Assembly (NCBI GenBank): GCA_002384725.1
Contig: DGBF01000150.1
Span: 3,720 to 20,893, forward strand
Direction: 5' to 3'
Length of the DNA stretch: 17,174 nt
DNA from: Flavobacteriales bacterium UBA4011
GTDB taxonomy: Bacteria > Bacteroidota > Bacteroidia > Flavobacteriales_D > Crocinitomicaceae
The position numbers and the translations under genes are program-made. This document shows, piece after piece, positions 1 through 8,252 of the stretch (positions within the stretch are counted from its first letter, which is position 1; each line of letters begins with the position of its first letter). The notes below the pieces were generated by a model that did not search any database, had not been told where the DNA came from, and saw only the letters and a list, made by a program, of their open reading frames with translations.

Positions 1-740
1 AGATGCATTTTGATTGTTCCCACAGGAATTTTTGCCTTAACCAGAATTGGAATTTTATTGTCATCTGCCGTCACCCAGAAGCTAACATCTTCTTCGCTCT
101 TGAAGTAACGTCCGGTTTGAACAACCGGCACAAATTTATGTACTTTGAATTTTCCTTTACGGATACGAATCGTTTCATCACCAACATATTTCACTTTCAA
201 AGGCCAAACCTCATCATCCATGAAACACTGAAAAGCAAATACCTGTCCCACTTTCATGTACTCCATTCTGATAGTTCTTGCATAATAGAATGAAGAAATC
301 ATATCTTGAACTCCCATCGGTATCTTGAACTCTTTACCTTCTCCATTATCCACCTTGTATTGATGGTGTTTGAATGTATAGTCTTGATTAATGATGTATC
401 CTCCTTCATCTACTCGCCGTTTGAAATACCAAGGGAAAATACCTTGTTTGTCCAAATACGTTTCATAGGTGTCATCTACTTTGAAAAAAGCATTGAATCC
501 AGCTAAAGTTCTACCCGTTCCAATTGCTTGATACAAACTTCTGCCATTTCCTTTTTTAGATGTGCTTTTTACTTCCATAACTGCCTCACCAGCATCTACG
601 AAGCCATACGTTACTCGGTAACGCAATTTTTCTCCTACATCAAAAGATGAATTGCCGCGCTCTGGATAGTCCACTGAAGTGCTACTCAGTAAAAATCCCA
701 ATCCTATGATTGCTGTACATGTATATATCAACTTTTTCAT
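1..740 (-). CDS. DUF3108 domain-containing exported protein (3' end outside window)
   Basis: The frame is open from ATG at 740 to the left edge, giving 246 residues with no stop, so the C-terminus is missing. The N-terminus (MKKLIYTCTAIIGLGFLLSS) is a signal peptide, so the product is exported. The mature part begins with a 'VGEKLRYRVTYGFVDAGEA' stretch (about residues 35-53), which is the hallmark start of DUF3108, a beta-rich envelope family of unknown role in Bacteroidota and Proteobacteria. Later segments such as 'VGDETIRIRKGKFKVHKFVP' and 'VSFWVTADDNKIPILVKAKI' also fit that family. The gene lies 60 bp downstream of the acetyltransferase on the same strand. A weak promoter-like TATATTAG (764-771) sits in that gap, but its spacing to an upstream TTTG (786-789) is short. 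The family call is firm; the function is unknown. Confidence 0.85.
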   Translation of the reverse strand, partial: MKKLIYTCTAIIGLGFLLSSTSVDYPERGNSSFDVGEKLRYRVTYGFVDAGEAVMEVKSTSKKGNGRSLYQAIGTGRTLAGFNAFFKVDDTYETYLDKQGIFPWYFKRRVDEGGYIINQDYTFKHHQYKVDNGEGKEFKIPMGVQDMISSFYYARTIRMEYMKVGQVFAFQCFMDDEVWPLKVKYVGDETIRIRKGKFKVHKFVPVVQTGRYFKSEEDVSFWVTADDNKIPILVKAKIPVGTIKMH

Positions 741-800
741 AATGTTATTATTGTTCTGTTTTGCTAATATAAAACAAATGCTGTGCCAAAATCAATGGTT

Positions 801-1247
801 TTATTCTAGGGAGTAGACCATTTCAACCAAGTCCAAGCCTTCTGCCCAAAAATCTTTGACTCTTTTAATCTCCTTAAATCCTCTTTTCGCATAGAATCCA
901 TCTGTAAACTGAGACGTTTTAAGAGCGATTTTTTTAACTTCCTTCATGTCTTTTAGAATCTCTAGTCGGTGATTTGTCATTTGTTTCCCAATTCCTTTCC
1001 CTTGAAATTCAGGATGAACCATACCCCAGCTTAAGAATGCTTTTTTCTTATCTGGAGAAAAATTTAAGCCTGCACAACCAATAATCTTTTTTTCTATTGC
1101 ATAGACATAATACAATTCAATATTGTTTTTCAGAAAGTCATAAAAATCTTGTTCTTCGTGCTTCGCGAAAAATTTAGGTGTGTTCAAACGAATTAAACCA
1201 ATAGCTATATCGAGGTCTTTTTCCTCATACGCACGAATATTTAGCAT
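801..1247 (-). CDS. GNAT family N-acetyltransferase
   Basis: This 148-residue protein has the size of a single GNAT domain, which transfers an acetyl group from acetyl-CoA to an amine. The acetyl-CoA pyrophosphate-binding motif A is clear at residues 77-90 (VHPEFQGKGIGKQM, the Q/RxxGxG/A loop). It follows the beta4 strand 'AFLSWGMV', and a helix runs after it. Near the C-terminus, 'FYAKRGFKEIKR' is the usual beta6/beta7 region with the conserved Y-x-x-x-G-F. It has no signal peptide, so it is cytoplasmic. The substrate cannot be read from the sequence. An AAGGA-like run lies a few bases upstream of the ATG. It is divergent from the large secreted protein at 1352 across a 104-bp gap. Confidence 0.88.
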   Translation of the reverse strand: MLNIRAYEEKDLDIAIGLIRLNTPKFFAKHEEQDFYDFLKNNIELYYVYAIEKKIIGCAGLNFSPDKKKAFLSWGMVHPEFQGKGIGKQMTNHRLEILKDMKEVKKIALKTSQFTDGFYAKRGFKEIKRVKDFWAEGLDLVEMVYSLE

Positions 1248-1351
1248 TTGGTCCTTTTTATATTCAATTAAGATTCCTTATTAACGGCAGAAACGATTCC
1301 GAAATTTCATTTCTTCTCCATATCTTTCCACTCAATTATACAATTAAATAT

Positions 1352-4210
1352 ATGAAGTTTTTTCTGAGCATTTTCCTATTGACTTTTTCCTTATCGAGTT
1401 TAGCACAAGAATGGAAAACGATGATGTACGACCCTTCTTACAATTTTTATGAAGTTTGCGCTGCAGCCGATCTCTATTTTGAAACTATCGACAAAGAGGC
1501 AAAAGGCTCAGGATGGAAGCCATATCAAAGGTGGAGAAACGAAAATGAATCGAAATTCGCTCCGAGCGGTGACCGAAGCAATGTTGATCCAGAATTTGCA
1601 ATCACAGGGTATCGCCGGTTTCTAAAAAACAACCCGAGTTCCAAAGCCATTTTTGGCGCAGGATGGAAAGAATTGGGTCCATGGTCTATTGACAGTATTA
1701 CGGGTCACTACTCCGCTGGATTAGGAAGAATTGAGGACATGTTCGTTGATCCAAACAATACCAATCGAATATACTTAGGTTCACGGAGTGGAGGATTCTG
1801 GCGGACATTAGACGGTGGTGTAAATTGGATAGGAACAACAGATACCTTGTTTGCATCAGGTGCAAATGCCATTACCGCTAAGCCTGCCAATACCGCACAT
1901 GTGCTCATTAATGTTCAAAATTCTAGTAATCAATATTCCCATGGTATCTATCGTTCCACTAACAGTGGAGATTCTTGGACAGAAACAAATTTTAATCCGA
2001 CAAATACAGGAGAAGGCGGATTGGGGACAACTTTCCGAATCTATGATATAGAATACCACCCGACCATACCAAATTTGGTTTTTGTGGGCACCAACAAAGG
2101 ACTATACCGATCTAATGATGATTTACAAACTTGGACACAAATGTTCAACCCAGCTGAAATCAGTCAATTTACGTTTCATCCAACGAATGCAAATATCATG
2201 TATGCCTATGATTCTCGGAGTGCAAATGGAAACCGAAACAAAGTGTATATATCAAATGATGCCGGTTTGACTTGGAATTTCACCAATGATATTGCGGCAA
2301 ATAGTAATCAAACTGCATTGATTTCCGCAAGCGCCGCTTGTCCAGATTGTTTGTTTTTCCAATCCAACAATGGGGTTTGGAAATCGTTAGATCAAGGAGC
2401 CAATTTTTCTTTTGTGAGCAATCCAGGTGAAGGTAGAGGCGCTTATGTGGTAAGTGACACGGATACTTCTGTGATGGTTCTTGGTTCAATAGACCCTTTT
2501 ACTTCCATCGATGGAGGACAAACTTTTAATCAATCTGGATTTTGGTCGCTTGGAAATGGAGCACATGGTGGAGGTTCATTAAGCGATAATTTTTCGCAAA
2601 CTGATGTGTACGTCCATGCCGATTTAAGAGCCGCCGCATCTGTTAATGGTGTGCTTTATATTGCAACTGACGGATATTTAAGCAAAAGTATCGACGACGG
2701 AACGACTTGGCAAATCCTAAGCAATGGTGTGCCTATTCGAGAAAACTATACATTAGGTATTAGCCAATCGAACCACTTTTGTTCGATGATTGGTTCGCAA
2801 GATAATGGCACGAGCATTTTGGGTGAAACCGGTTGGGTTGAGTTTTATGGAGCCGACGGAATGGAAGCGATTATTCACCCTTTGAATCCTGACTGGATGA
2901 TCGGTAGCTTTCAGTATGGGGGTCGAAGAAGAACCTTTAATCGCGGCTTCACGCAGTCTGGTGTTACGCCTAACAATCAATCTGGATCTGGCGAGGGAGA
3001 TTGGGTTGCTCCTTTGGTGTACAATCCGAACAATCAAATGGAGGTCTATCACTTTAGCGACGAAGTGTGGTTTTCGGAAGATTTTGGTGAGAACTGGGAA
3101 GAAAGAGGCACTCCCTTCAGTGGAGCGGTGATCCAGCGCATGGCGATTGCGGAAAACAATCCAGATATTATGATTCTTTCCCGAAATGGAAATGTGCAAA
3201 AATCAGATGATGGAGGTAACACTTTTTATAGCGTCGCGGCTGGGCTGCCCGGTGCAACACCAACCGATTTTGCCTTTGATCCTAAAAACGATAGCGTAAT
3301 ATTGGTCGTGTATGACAAATATCAAAACGATGGACAAAAGGTATACAGAACCAACGATGGAGGCCAAACCTGGACGAACATTACCTACAATTTAGGCGAC
3401 ATGCCTTTACGCTCAGTGGTTATTGATCATTCAAACGATGCGAACATTTATTTAGGTGCAGAAATTGGAGTCTATGTAATGCCTTCTTTGGGAAATACGT
3501 GGAGTTTATACAACCCCGGATTTCCTAATGTTTCGGTTCGAGAAATGGAAATCAACTACGGTTCAAATACACTTCGAGCAGCAACTTGGGGTAGAGGAAT
3601 GTGGGAATATACCTTGAAAGACCGCATTGATTTTCCTGCGATTATGACTACGGAGATTAACAATCCCCCTACTTTTGATGAACCAAAAGAAGATGTCGAT
3701 CAATACGTCACTTCTCGAATTTCGTATGCTGGATCTTTAAGCGATGCCTATGTAGAATGGTCAATAAACTCCCCTGTTTTTGGAAATGTCATTGAAATGA
3801 CCAATACTATCGACAGCACGTGGGTAAGTGATTCTCCTTTGCCCGATTTTCCAGAAGGGACAAAAATGTATTTCAAAGTTTTTGCAGTGGGCGCAAATGG
3901 AGACACTTCAGAAACGTATAAATTCATGTACACCATTCGTTACAATGTGGAAGCAAGTTTGGCTGATTTAACAAAGAAAGATGTCATTTTATTTCCAAAT
4001 CCAAACTCTGGTCAATTTACCGTTGAGTTAGATGAAAAAGAAGCGAATGTTCTCTTTAGTATTCTTTCTTTGGACGGAAAAAAAGTGTGGGAAAAGTCCT
4101 ACGAAAACCAAAATAAAATTGAGGTTGAAGTAGCCTTGAGTAAAGGAAACTATTTCATTCTGGTTCAATCGAAAGGAACAAATGTGGTGAAGAAGATGGT
4201 GATTGAGTAA
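1352..4210 (+). CDS. Secreted Asp-box / VPS10-like beta-propeller protein with T9SS type A sorting domain
   Basis: A large (952-residue) secreted protein. Residues 1-18 form a signal peptide ending 'LSSLAQ'. Between about residues 150 and 715 there are around ten Asp-box (BNR) motifs of the form S/T-x-D-x-G-x-x-W/F: TLDGGVNW, STNSGDSW, SNDAGLTW, SLDQGANF, SIDGGQTF, SIDDGTTW, SEDFGENW, SDDGGNTF and TNDGGQTW. These are typical of sortilin/VPS10-like beta-propellers and of sialidase- or xyloglucanase-like 'BNR repeat' proteins. An Ig-like or fibronectin-like stretch follows (about 765-865). The last ~75 residues (from 'ILFPNPNSGQFTVEL' to 'KKMVIE') are a T9SS type A C-terminal sorting domain, so the protein is probably exported through the outer membrane and released or anchored at the surface. 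No glycosidase catalytic residues can be assigned, so enzymatic activity is uncertain and a binding or adhesion role is equally possible. It converges on the next gene with only a 6-bp gap. Confidence 0.88.
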   Translation: MKFFLSIFLLTFSLSSLAQEWKTMMYDPSYNFYEVCAAADLYFETIDKEAKGSGWKPYQRWRNENESKFAPSGDRSNVDPEFAITGYRRFLKNNPSSKAIFGAGWKELGPWSIDSITGHYSAGLGRIEDMFVDPNNTNRIYLGSRSGGFWRTLDGGVNWIGTTDTLFASGANAITAKPANTAHVLINVQNSSNQYSHGIYRSTNSGDSWTETNFNPTNTGEGGLGTTFRIYDIEYHPTIPNLVFVGTNKGLYRSNDDLQTWTQMFNPAEISQFTFHPTNANIMYAYDSRSANGNRNKVYISNDAGLTWNFTNDIAANSNQTALISASAACPDCLFFQSNNGVWKSLDQGANFSFVSNPGEGRGAYVVSDTDTSVMVLGSIDPFTSIDGGQTFNQSGFWSLGNGAHGGGSLSDNFSQTDVYVHADLRAAASVNGVLYIATDGYLSKSIDDGTTWQILSNGVPIRENYTLGISQSNHFCSMIGSQDNGTSILGETGWVEFYGADGMEAIIHPLNPDWMIGSFQYGGRRRTFNRGFTQSGVTPNNQSGSGEGDWVAPLVYNPNNQMEVYHFSDEVWFSEDFGENWEERGTPFSGAVIQRMAIAENNPDIMILSRNGNVQKSDDGGNTFYSVAAGLPGATPTDFAFDPKNDSVILVVYDKYQNDGQKVYRTNDGGQTWTNITYNLGDMPLRSVVIDHSNDANIYLGAEIGVYVMPSLGNTWSLYNPGFPNVSVREMEINYGSNTLRAATWGRGMWEYTLKDRIDFPAIMTTEINNPPTFDEPKEDVDQYVTSRISYAGSLSDAYVEWSINSPVFGNVIEMTNTIDSTWVSDSPLPDFPEGTKMYFKVFAVGANGDTSETYKFMYTIRYNVEASLADLTKKDVILFPNPNSGQFTVELDEKEANVLFSILSLDGKKVWEKSYENQNKIEVEVALSKGNYFILVQSKGTNVVKKMVIE

Positions 4211-4216
4211 GCAAAA

Positions 4217-4624
4217 TTATTTGTATCCTATCAATTTGGTGTGAAACACTGCACCATTTGGAGTTCCTGGACAGTTATTCGGATAATAGTTCAATGTAAT
4301 TTCATGATTGTTGATAGTGCCGGCGGTAACATATTGTAGACAATAAACCATAGTCCCCAAAGAATCAACCGTATAATTAACGGAAGAACCGTTGTGCCAA
4401 TCGACAGTCAAACCATCGGTTCCCGAAAGTGAGACGTTCCCAACATAACTCGTATCAACTACTGTTAAAGTTGCATTTCCACCATTATTCATGACATATA
4501 ATTCTTGATAAAAGTAAAAATTGTAAGTTCCCAAATAATCTTCACGATAGTCCGGTTCAACTTTTTTACACCCACATGCTAGTATAATTAAAACAATATG
4601 CGAAACCAAATGGACACTTTTCAT
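4217..4624 (-). CDS. Small hypothetical lipoprotein
   Basis: A 135-residue protein with a short hydrophobic signal and a cysteine-rich end to it (IILACGCKK). Lipidation could be at C17 or C19; the 'CKK' context is common in Bacteroidota lipoproteins. The mature region has repeated beta-strand patterns ('GTYNFYFYQELYV', 'NATLTVVDTSYVGNVSLSG', 'NHEITLNYYPNNC'), which suggests a small all-beta domain with two further cysteines (near 'VYCLQY' and 'NNCPG') that could form a disulfide. I do not recognise the family. It has its own promoter-like sequence (TTG-N20-TAAATTTG) upstream, and it is flanked by leuS on the same strand and by the convergent 952-residue protein. Lipoprotein status is fairly sure; function is unknown. 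Confidence 0.75.
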   Translation of the reverse strand: MKSVHLVSHIVLIILACGCKKVEPDYREDYLGTYNFYFYQELYVMNNGGNATLTVVDTSYVGNVSLSGTDGLTVDWHNGSSVNYTVDSLGTMVYCLQYVTAGTINNHEITLNYYPNNCPGTPNGAVFHTKLIGYK

Positions 4625-4702
4625 ATTCGTAGTTTATAATCACAATTAATATAACGAATAAATAGGATTAAAAATAAATACAGCTTACCCTTTATGTCTT
4701 AG

Positions 4703-4733
4703 CAAATTTATTGTTTAATATTCTTGCATTCAA
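4703..4733 (-). promoter_or_regulatory. Bacteroidota-type promoter of the small lipoprotein gene
   Basis: On the minus strand there is TTG (4733-4731), a 20-nt spacer, then TAAATTTG (4710-4703). This matches the Bacteroidota primary sigma factor consensus (-33 TTG, -7 TAnnTTTG) exactly in the -7 box. Transcription would start near 4698, leaving a leader of about 74 nt before the ATG at 4624. It lies just after the leuS stop codon, so the lipoprotein need not be co-transcribed with leuS. Confidence 0.55.
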
Positions 4734-4737
4734 GTTT

Positions 4738-7581
4738 TTACACTACAAAATTTACAATCTTACCAGGTACAATAATCACTTTTTTAGGTTCTTTTCCTTC
4801 CAAATATTTCTGCGTTTGTTCCATCGCAAGAATTTCTTTTTGCATATCTGGAATAGACATTGATTTATCCAAAGTTACTTTGAAACGCATTTTACCATTG
4901 AACGAAACCGGGTAATCGAAAGTAGATTCCACTAAATAACTTTCGTCAAATTTCGGGAAAGTCGTTTTTGAAACCGCTCCTGCAGGATTACCCAAAAGCG
5001 CCCACAACTCTTCAGCAATGTGCGGTGCAAAAGGCGATATCAAAGCAACCAATGGTTCCAAAACTTCTTTGTGCTTGCATTTTTGTTCCGTTAATTCGTT
5101 GACACAAATCATAAAACTGGAGACTCCCGTATGGAAAGAAAAACGATCCAAATCTTCGCCAATTTTCTTGATGGTCTTGTGCAAGGTTTTCATGCTTTCT
5201 TTGCTCGGTGCTTCGGTTGAAACAGCAAATTTATTGTCTGCATCGTGGAACAAACGCCACAGTTTACGTAAGAAGTTACTCACACCACTAATGCCTTGTG
5301 TATCCCATGGTTTGCTCTGTTCGAGTGGTCCAAGGAACATTTCATACATGCGCAAAACGTCTGCTCCGAACTTCTCTATCAAGTCGTCAGGAGTTTGAAC
5401 GTTGTATTTGGATTTGGACATTTTTTCGACTTCGTGCCCACAGATGTAGGTTCCGTCTTCTTCTAAAATGAATTCAGCATCTTTAAATTCTGGTCGCCAT
5501 TTTTTAAACGCTTCGATGTCCAGTTTGTCATTTTCAACGAAAGATATATCTGCATGCATAGCATCCGTTTTATATTCTTTTCTCATCAATTTCGAAACGA
5601 ACTTGTTCTCACCAGAAACTCGATAGACAAAACTACTACGCCCCAAAATCATACCTTGGTTGATCATTTTCTGAAACGGTTCTTCGAAAGGAATGTAATC
5701 CAAATCATTCAAGAATTTAGTCCAGAAACGTGAATACAACAAGTGCCCCGTAGCATGTTCTGCCCCACCGATGTACAAATCCACATTGTTCCAGTACTCC
5801 ACTTTTTCCTTAGCAACGAATTCGTTTTCGTTTTTCGGATCCATGTAGCGCAAGAAATACCACGAACTCCCCGCCCAACCTGGCATGGTATTGTACTCCA
5901 TTCTGTCGCCTTGAAATACATTCCAAGCGTCTTTTTCGGCTCTTGCCAAAGGTGGCTCGCCTTCTTCGGTTGGTAAATATTTATCTACTTCTGGAAGAAC
6001 GACAGGTAATTTGTCATCATCCAAAAGTTTCGGAATATCGTTTTCGTAGTAAACTGGGAACGGTTCCCCCCAATATCGCTGACGGGAGAAAATTGCGTCG
6101 CGCAAACGGTAATTCGTTTTCCCTTTTCCGATTCCTAGCTCTTCGATTTTATGAATCGCAAATTTCATGGCCTTTTTAATCGATAAGCCTGTGAGGAAAT
6201 CAGAATTGGCTATCGTTCCTTCTTTTTCGGCGTAAGCTTCTTCCGAAATATCTATTCCTTCGAAAATGTTGATAATCTCTATGTCGAAATGTTTGGCAAA
6301 ATCCCAATCGCGTTGATCGCCGCAAGGAACGGCCATTACTGCTCCAGTTCCGTAAGAAGCCAAAACGTAATCGCCTATCCAAATCTGTACCTTTTCACCC
6401 GAAAAAGGATGAATGGCATATGCCCCGGTGAATTGACCAGAAATATTTTTTACGTCTGACTGACGATCTCTTTCCGATTTCAGTGAGGCTTCTTTCTTAT
6501 ACGATTCGATTTTGTCTTTGTATTCAGCTGTGGTGATTTGATCAACCAAAGGATGTTCTGGAGCAAGAACCATGAAGGAAACGCCAAAAATGGTGTCGGG
6601 ACGGGTGGTGAAAACTTCGATATTGTGGTCTTCTACTCCGCTCAGACCACTTTCTCCAACAACCGCTGACTGAGTGGAGTCGAAGACATCGGTTGAGTTG
6701 TCTATGGCAACACTAAAACGTACCGAACAACCAACTGATTTTCCGATCCAGTTTCTTTGTATTTCCTTGATAGAATCCGTCCAATCAACCGTTTCTAAAC
6801 CGTCTAAAAGTCGCTGTGCGTATGCTTTTATTCGCATCGACCATTGTCGCATCAGTTTCTGCTCAACGAGATGACCGCCGCGTTCTGAAACGCCATTTAC
6901 GACCTCATCATTGGCCAAAACGGTACCCAATGAAGGACACCAATTCACCCATGAATCAGCCAAATAGGCCATTCGGTATTCTTGTAAAATGGTTTCTTTT
7001 TGTAGATCGGAAAAGTTTTTCCAATCTACCGAAGAAAAGGTGTCTTCGTAATCGGTACAGGCATTTATTCTTTCATTTCCATTTGTCTCGAAACTAGAAA
7101 TCAAGGTTTCTATCCGTTCTGCTTTTTGCGTGTCATTGTTGAACCAAGCGTCAAATAATTGTTTGAAAATCCATTGGGTCCATTTATAATATTTAGGCGA
7201 AGAAGTACGCACTTCTCTATCCCAGTCATAACAGAAACCCATTTTATCCAATTGCTCTCTATATCGGGCAATGTTTGTCTCAGTTGTTATCGCTGGATGC
7301 TGTCCCGTTTGTATTGCATATTGTTCAGCTGGCAAACCAAATGAATCATATCCCATAGGGTGTAAAACATTGAACCCTTGAAGCTTTTTATACCTAGAAA
7401 AAATATCTGAAGCAATATAGCCGAGTGGGTGCCCAACATGGAGACCTGCACCAGAAGGATAAGGAAACATATCCAAAACATAATATTTCGGTTTGCTTGT
7501 ATCTTCTAAAACTTGGTACGTGTGATTCTCCGCCCAATGCTTGCGCCATTTTTCTTCGTTTTCGATAAAATTATACTCCAT
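4738..7581 (-). CDS. leuS: Leucyl-tRNA synthetase
   Basis: This cytoplasmic class I aminoacyl-tRNA synthetase (947 residues) charges tRNA-Leu with leucine. The HIGH motif is HVGH at residues 48-51 within 'MFPYPSGAGLHVGHPLGY'. The KMSKS motif is intact at 720-724. The CP1 editing domain carries 'TTRPDTIFG' (threonine-rich site) and 'GTGAVMAVPCGDQRDWDFAKHF', with the conserved Asp that holds the misactivated amino acid. 'NYRLRDAIFSRQRYWGEPFPV' and 'SSWYFLRYMDP' are further LeuRS signatures. The C-terminal anticodon-binding helices and the short C-terminal domain ('KKVIIVPGKIVNFVV') are present, so the gene is full length. The oddity is codons 299-318, an extra 20 residues directly before 'HNIEVFTTRPDTIFG', encoded by a palindromic REP-like element (see the repeat entry). 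The catalytic core is unaffected, so the enzyme is probably functional. It stands alone, with no obvious operon partner. Confidence 0.97.
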   Translation of the reverse strand: MEYNFIENEEKWRKHWAENHTYQVLEDTSKPKYYVLDMFPYPSGAGLHVGHPLGYIASDIFSRYKKLQGFNVLHPMGYDSFGLPAEQYAIQTGQHPAITTETNIARYREQLDKMGFCYDWDREVRTSSPKYYKWTQWIFKQLFDAWFNNDTQKAERIETLISSFETNGNERINACTDYEDTFSSVDWKNFSDLQKETILQEYRMAYLADSWVNWCPSLGTVLANDEVVNGVSERGGHLVEQKLMRQWSMRIKAYAQRLLDGLETVDWTDSIKEIQRNWIGKSVGCSVRFSVAIDNSTDVFDSTQSAVVGESGLSGVEDHNIEVFTTRPDTIFGVSFMVLAPEHPLVDQITTAEYKDKIESYKKEASLKSERDRQSDVKNISGQFTGAYAIHPFSGEKVQIWIGDYVLASYGTGAVMAVPCGDQRDWDFAKHFDIEIINIFEGIDISEEAYAEKEGTIANSDFLTGLSIKKAMKFAIHKIEELGIGKGKTNYRLRDAIFSRQRYWGEPFPVYYENDIPKLLDDDKLPVVLPEVDKYLPTEEGEPPLARAEKDAWNVFQGDRMEYNTMPGWAGSSWYFLRYMDPKNENEFVAKEKVEYWNNVDLYIGGAEHATGHLLYSRFWTKFLNDLDYIPFEEPFQKMINQGMILGRSSFVYRVSGENKFVSKLMRKEYKTDAMHADISFVENDKLDIEAFKKWRPEFKDAEFILEEDGTYICGHEVEKMSKSKYNVQTPDDLIEKFGADVLRMYEMFLGPLEQSKPWDTQGISGVSNFLRKLWRLFHDADNKFAVSTEAPSKESMKTLHKTIKKIGEDLDRFSFHTGVSSFMICVNELTEQKCKHKEVLEPLVALISPFAPHIAEELWALLGNPAGAVSKTTFPKFDESYLVESTFDYPVSFNGKMRFKVTLDKSMSIPDMQKEILAMEQTQKYLEGKEPKKVIIVPGKIVNFVV
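6628..6687. repeat. REP-like palindromic element inserted in frame in leuS
   Basis: Two 18-bp arms, 6628-6645 and 6670-6687, form an inverted repeat (16 of 18 positions match) around a 24-nt centre. Each arm contains a version of CTTCGACTCCGCTCAG with one change: the left arm reads CTTCTACTCCGCTCAG, and the right arm read in reverse is CTTCGACTCCACTCAG. This type of motif (TTCGAC-nnn-GCTCAG) is, from general knowledge, an abundant interspersed palindromic repeat in Bacteroidota and other genomes, usually between genes. Here the 60-bp unit equals exactly codons 299-318 of leuS, read as FDSTQ ... LSGVED. E. coli LeuRS has only a short turn at this place before the TTRPDT motif. Confidence 0.7.
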
Positions 7582-7637
7582 CCTTATTTTCCCTTCGCTG
7601 AATTAAGTCCATAAAGATAAGGTGTTTCCTGATACTC

Positions 7638-7667
7638 TTTGGCACTCTCTAAAAAAGTCTATCTTTA
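7638..7667 (+). promoter_or_regulatory. Promoter-like sequence ahead of a broken lipoprotein gene
   Basis: TTTG (7638-7641), an 18-nt spacer and TATCTTTA (7660-7667) resemble the Bacteroidota -33/-7 pair, with one mismatch in the -7 box (final A for G). It ends 11 nt before the ATG at 7679, so it is placed correctly to have driven the damaged reading frame that follows. Confidence 0.35.
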
Positions 7668-7678
7668 ATCCCCAATTT

Positions 7679-7961
7679 ATGGAAGTGTTTGCCAAAAACA
7701 TAATAAAAGGGGCTCTTTTTTGCTGATGATTTTCAGCATGGGGACGGTGTTTTGTAAAAAAACAGAGCAAACACCTTGGATTGGAAGGCGAAAAATGCAA
7801 AATCCGGAAATACACTTACTCATGCGTATGTTGACCTTAGTAAATTATATCTTGAAACGGATTTCGTAAAAGCAGATTCCAATGGTCAAGTGATCGAAGT
7901 CATTTATCCTGTACTTTTAGAGTTAGACCCCATCAAATATTCGACCAAAACTCTGTTTTGA
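7679..7961 (+). pseudogene. Small lipoprotein-like gene broken by two single-base losses
   Basis: The three forward frames join into one plausible 94-residue protein if one base is restored at each of two homopolymers. Frame A (from ATG 7679) reads MEVFAKNIIKGALF and then stops at 7724. Adding one T to the T-run 7716-7721 continues it as LLMIFSMGTVFCKKTEQTPWIG. Adding one A at about 7785 (GGAAGG to GGAAAGG) continues it as KAKNAKSGNTLTHAYVDLSK and on to a TGA at 7959-7961. The result has a basic N-terminus, a hydrophobic core and a 'FCKK' junction like an exported or lipidated protein, although the -1 Phe is not a canonical lipobox residue. The C-terminal 62 codons (from TTG 7776) are intact on their own and have protein-like composition. 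I do not recognise the family. Sequencing error in homopolymers is an alternative explanation. Confidence 0.5.
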
Positions 7962-8252
7962 ATAATACGCTCCTAAAGTTTTTCACTTGGTGTTAACTTC
8001 GTTAAAGGAAATAAGGAGAAAATTCTGGTTATTTCTTGTGTTCTTTTCTTTTTTATGCTGTTTCTGCTTGGAGATGCAGTTTCATTTTCTAGATTGATTT
8101 GAGAGTTTATAATTCTTCATGTCATTAAAAAAGATTGGTCATCGTATGTAGTAAGACGAATTCGCATGCGAATAACCAGAATTTATTTTTACTGAAAGAA
8201 ATTATACCTAAGAAACTGCTGCTTAGAATCTAAATAGGGGTTTTTCTCTTTT
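7962..8252. other. Gene-free stretch
   Basis: I find no supported gene here. The DNA is very AT-rich with stops in all frames. Two overlapping forward frames (about 7990-8100) read as short hydrophobic segments without an ATG; these could be chance or the remnant of a lost signal peptide. The only distinct structures are the 14-bp palindrome at 8160-8173 and the terminator that begins at 8253. Confidence 0.5.
8160..8173. repeat. 14-bp perfect palindrome (attcgcatgcgaat)
   Basis: ATTCGCATGCGAAT is its own reverse complement. It lies in the gene-free stretch, about 80 bp from the terminator and far from any intact start codon. It could be a binding site for a dimeric regulator or a leftover of lost DNA. 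Nothing nearby shows what it would control. Confidence 0.4.

Noticed and set aside
2753..3199. 148-codon open frame on the minus strand inside the Asp-box protein gene
   Set aside because: It is fully contained in a strongly supported gene on the other strand and shows no recognisable motif or start context.
5018..5398. 126-codon forward open frame antisense to leuS
   Set aside because: It lies inside the C-terminal half of leuS, which is certain, and has no domain features.
7603..7815. 70-codon minus-strand open frame upstream of leuS
   Set aside because: No promoter or protein-like features; it overlaps the forward promoter and broken gene, which explain the region better.
7987..8102. Hydrophobic short frame that could be a small membrane peptide
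   Set aside because: It has only a TTG as possible start, no promoter, and a second frame in the same DNA is equally hydrophobic because of T-rich composition.
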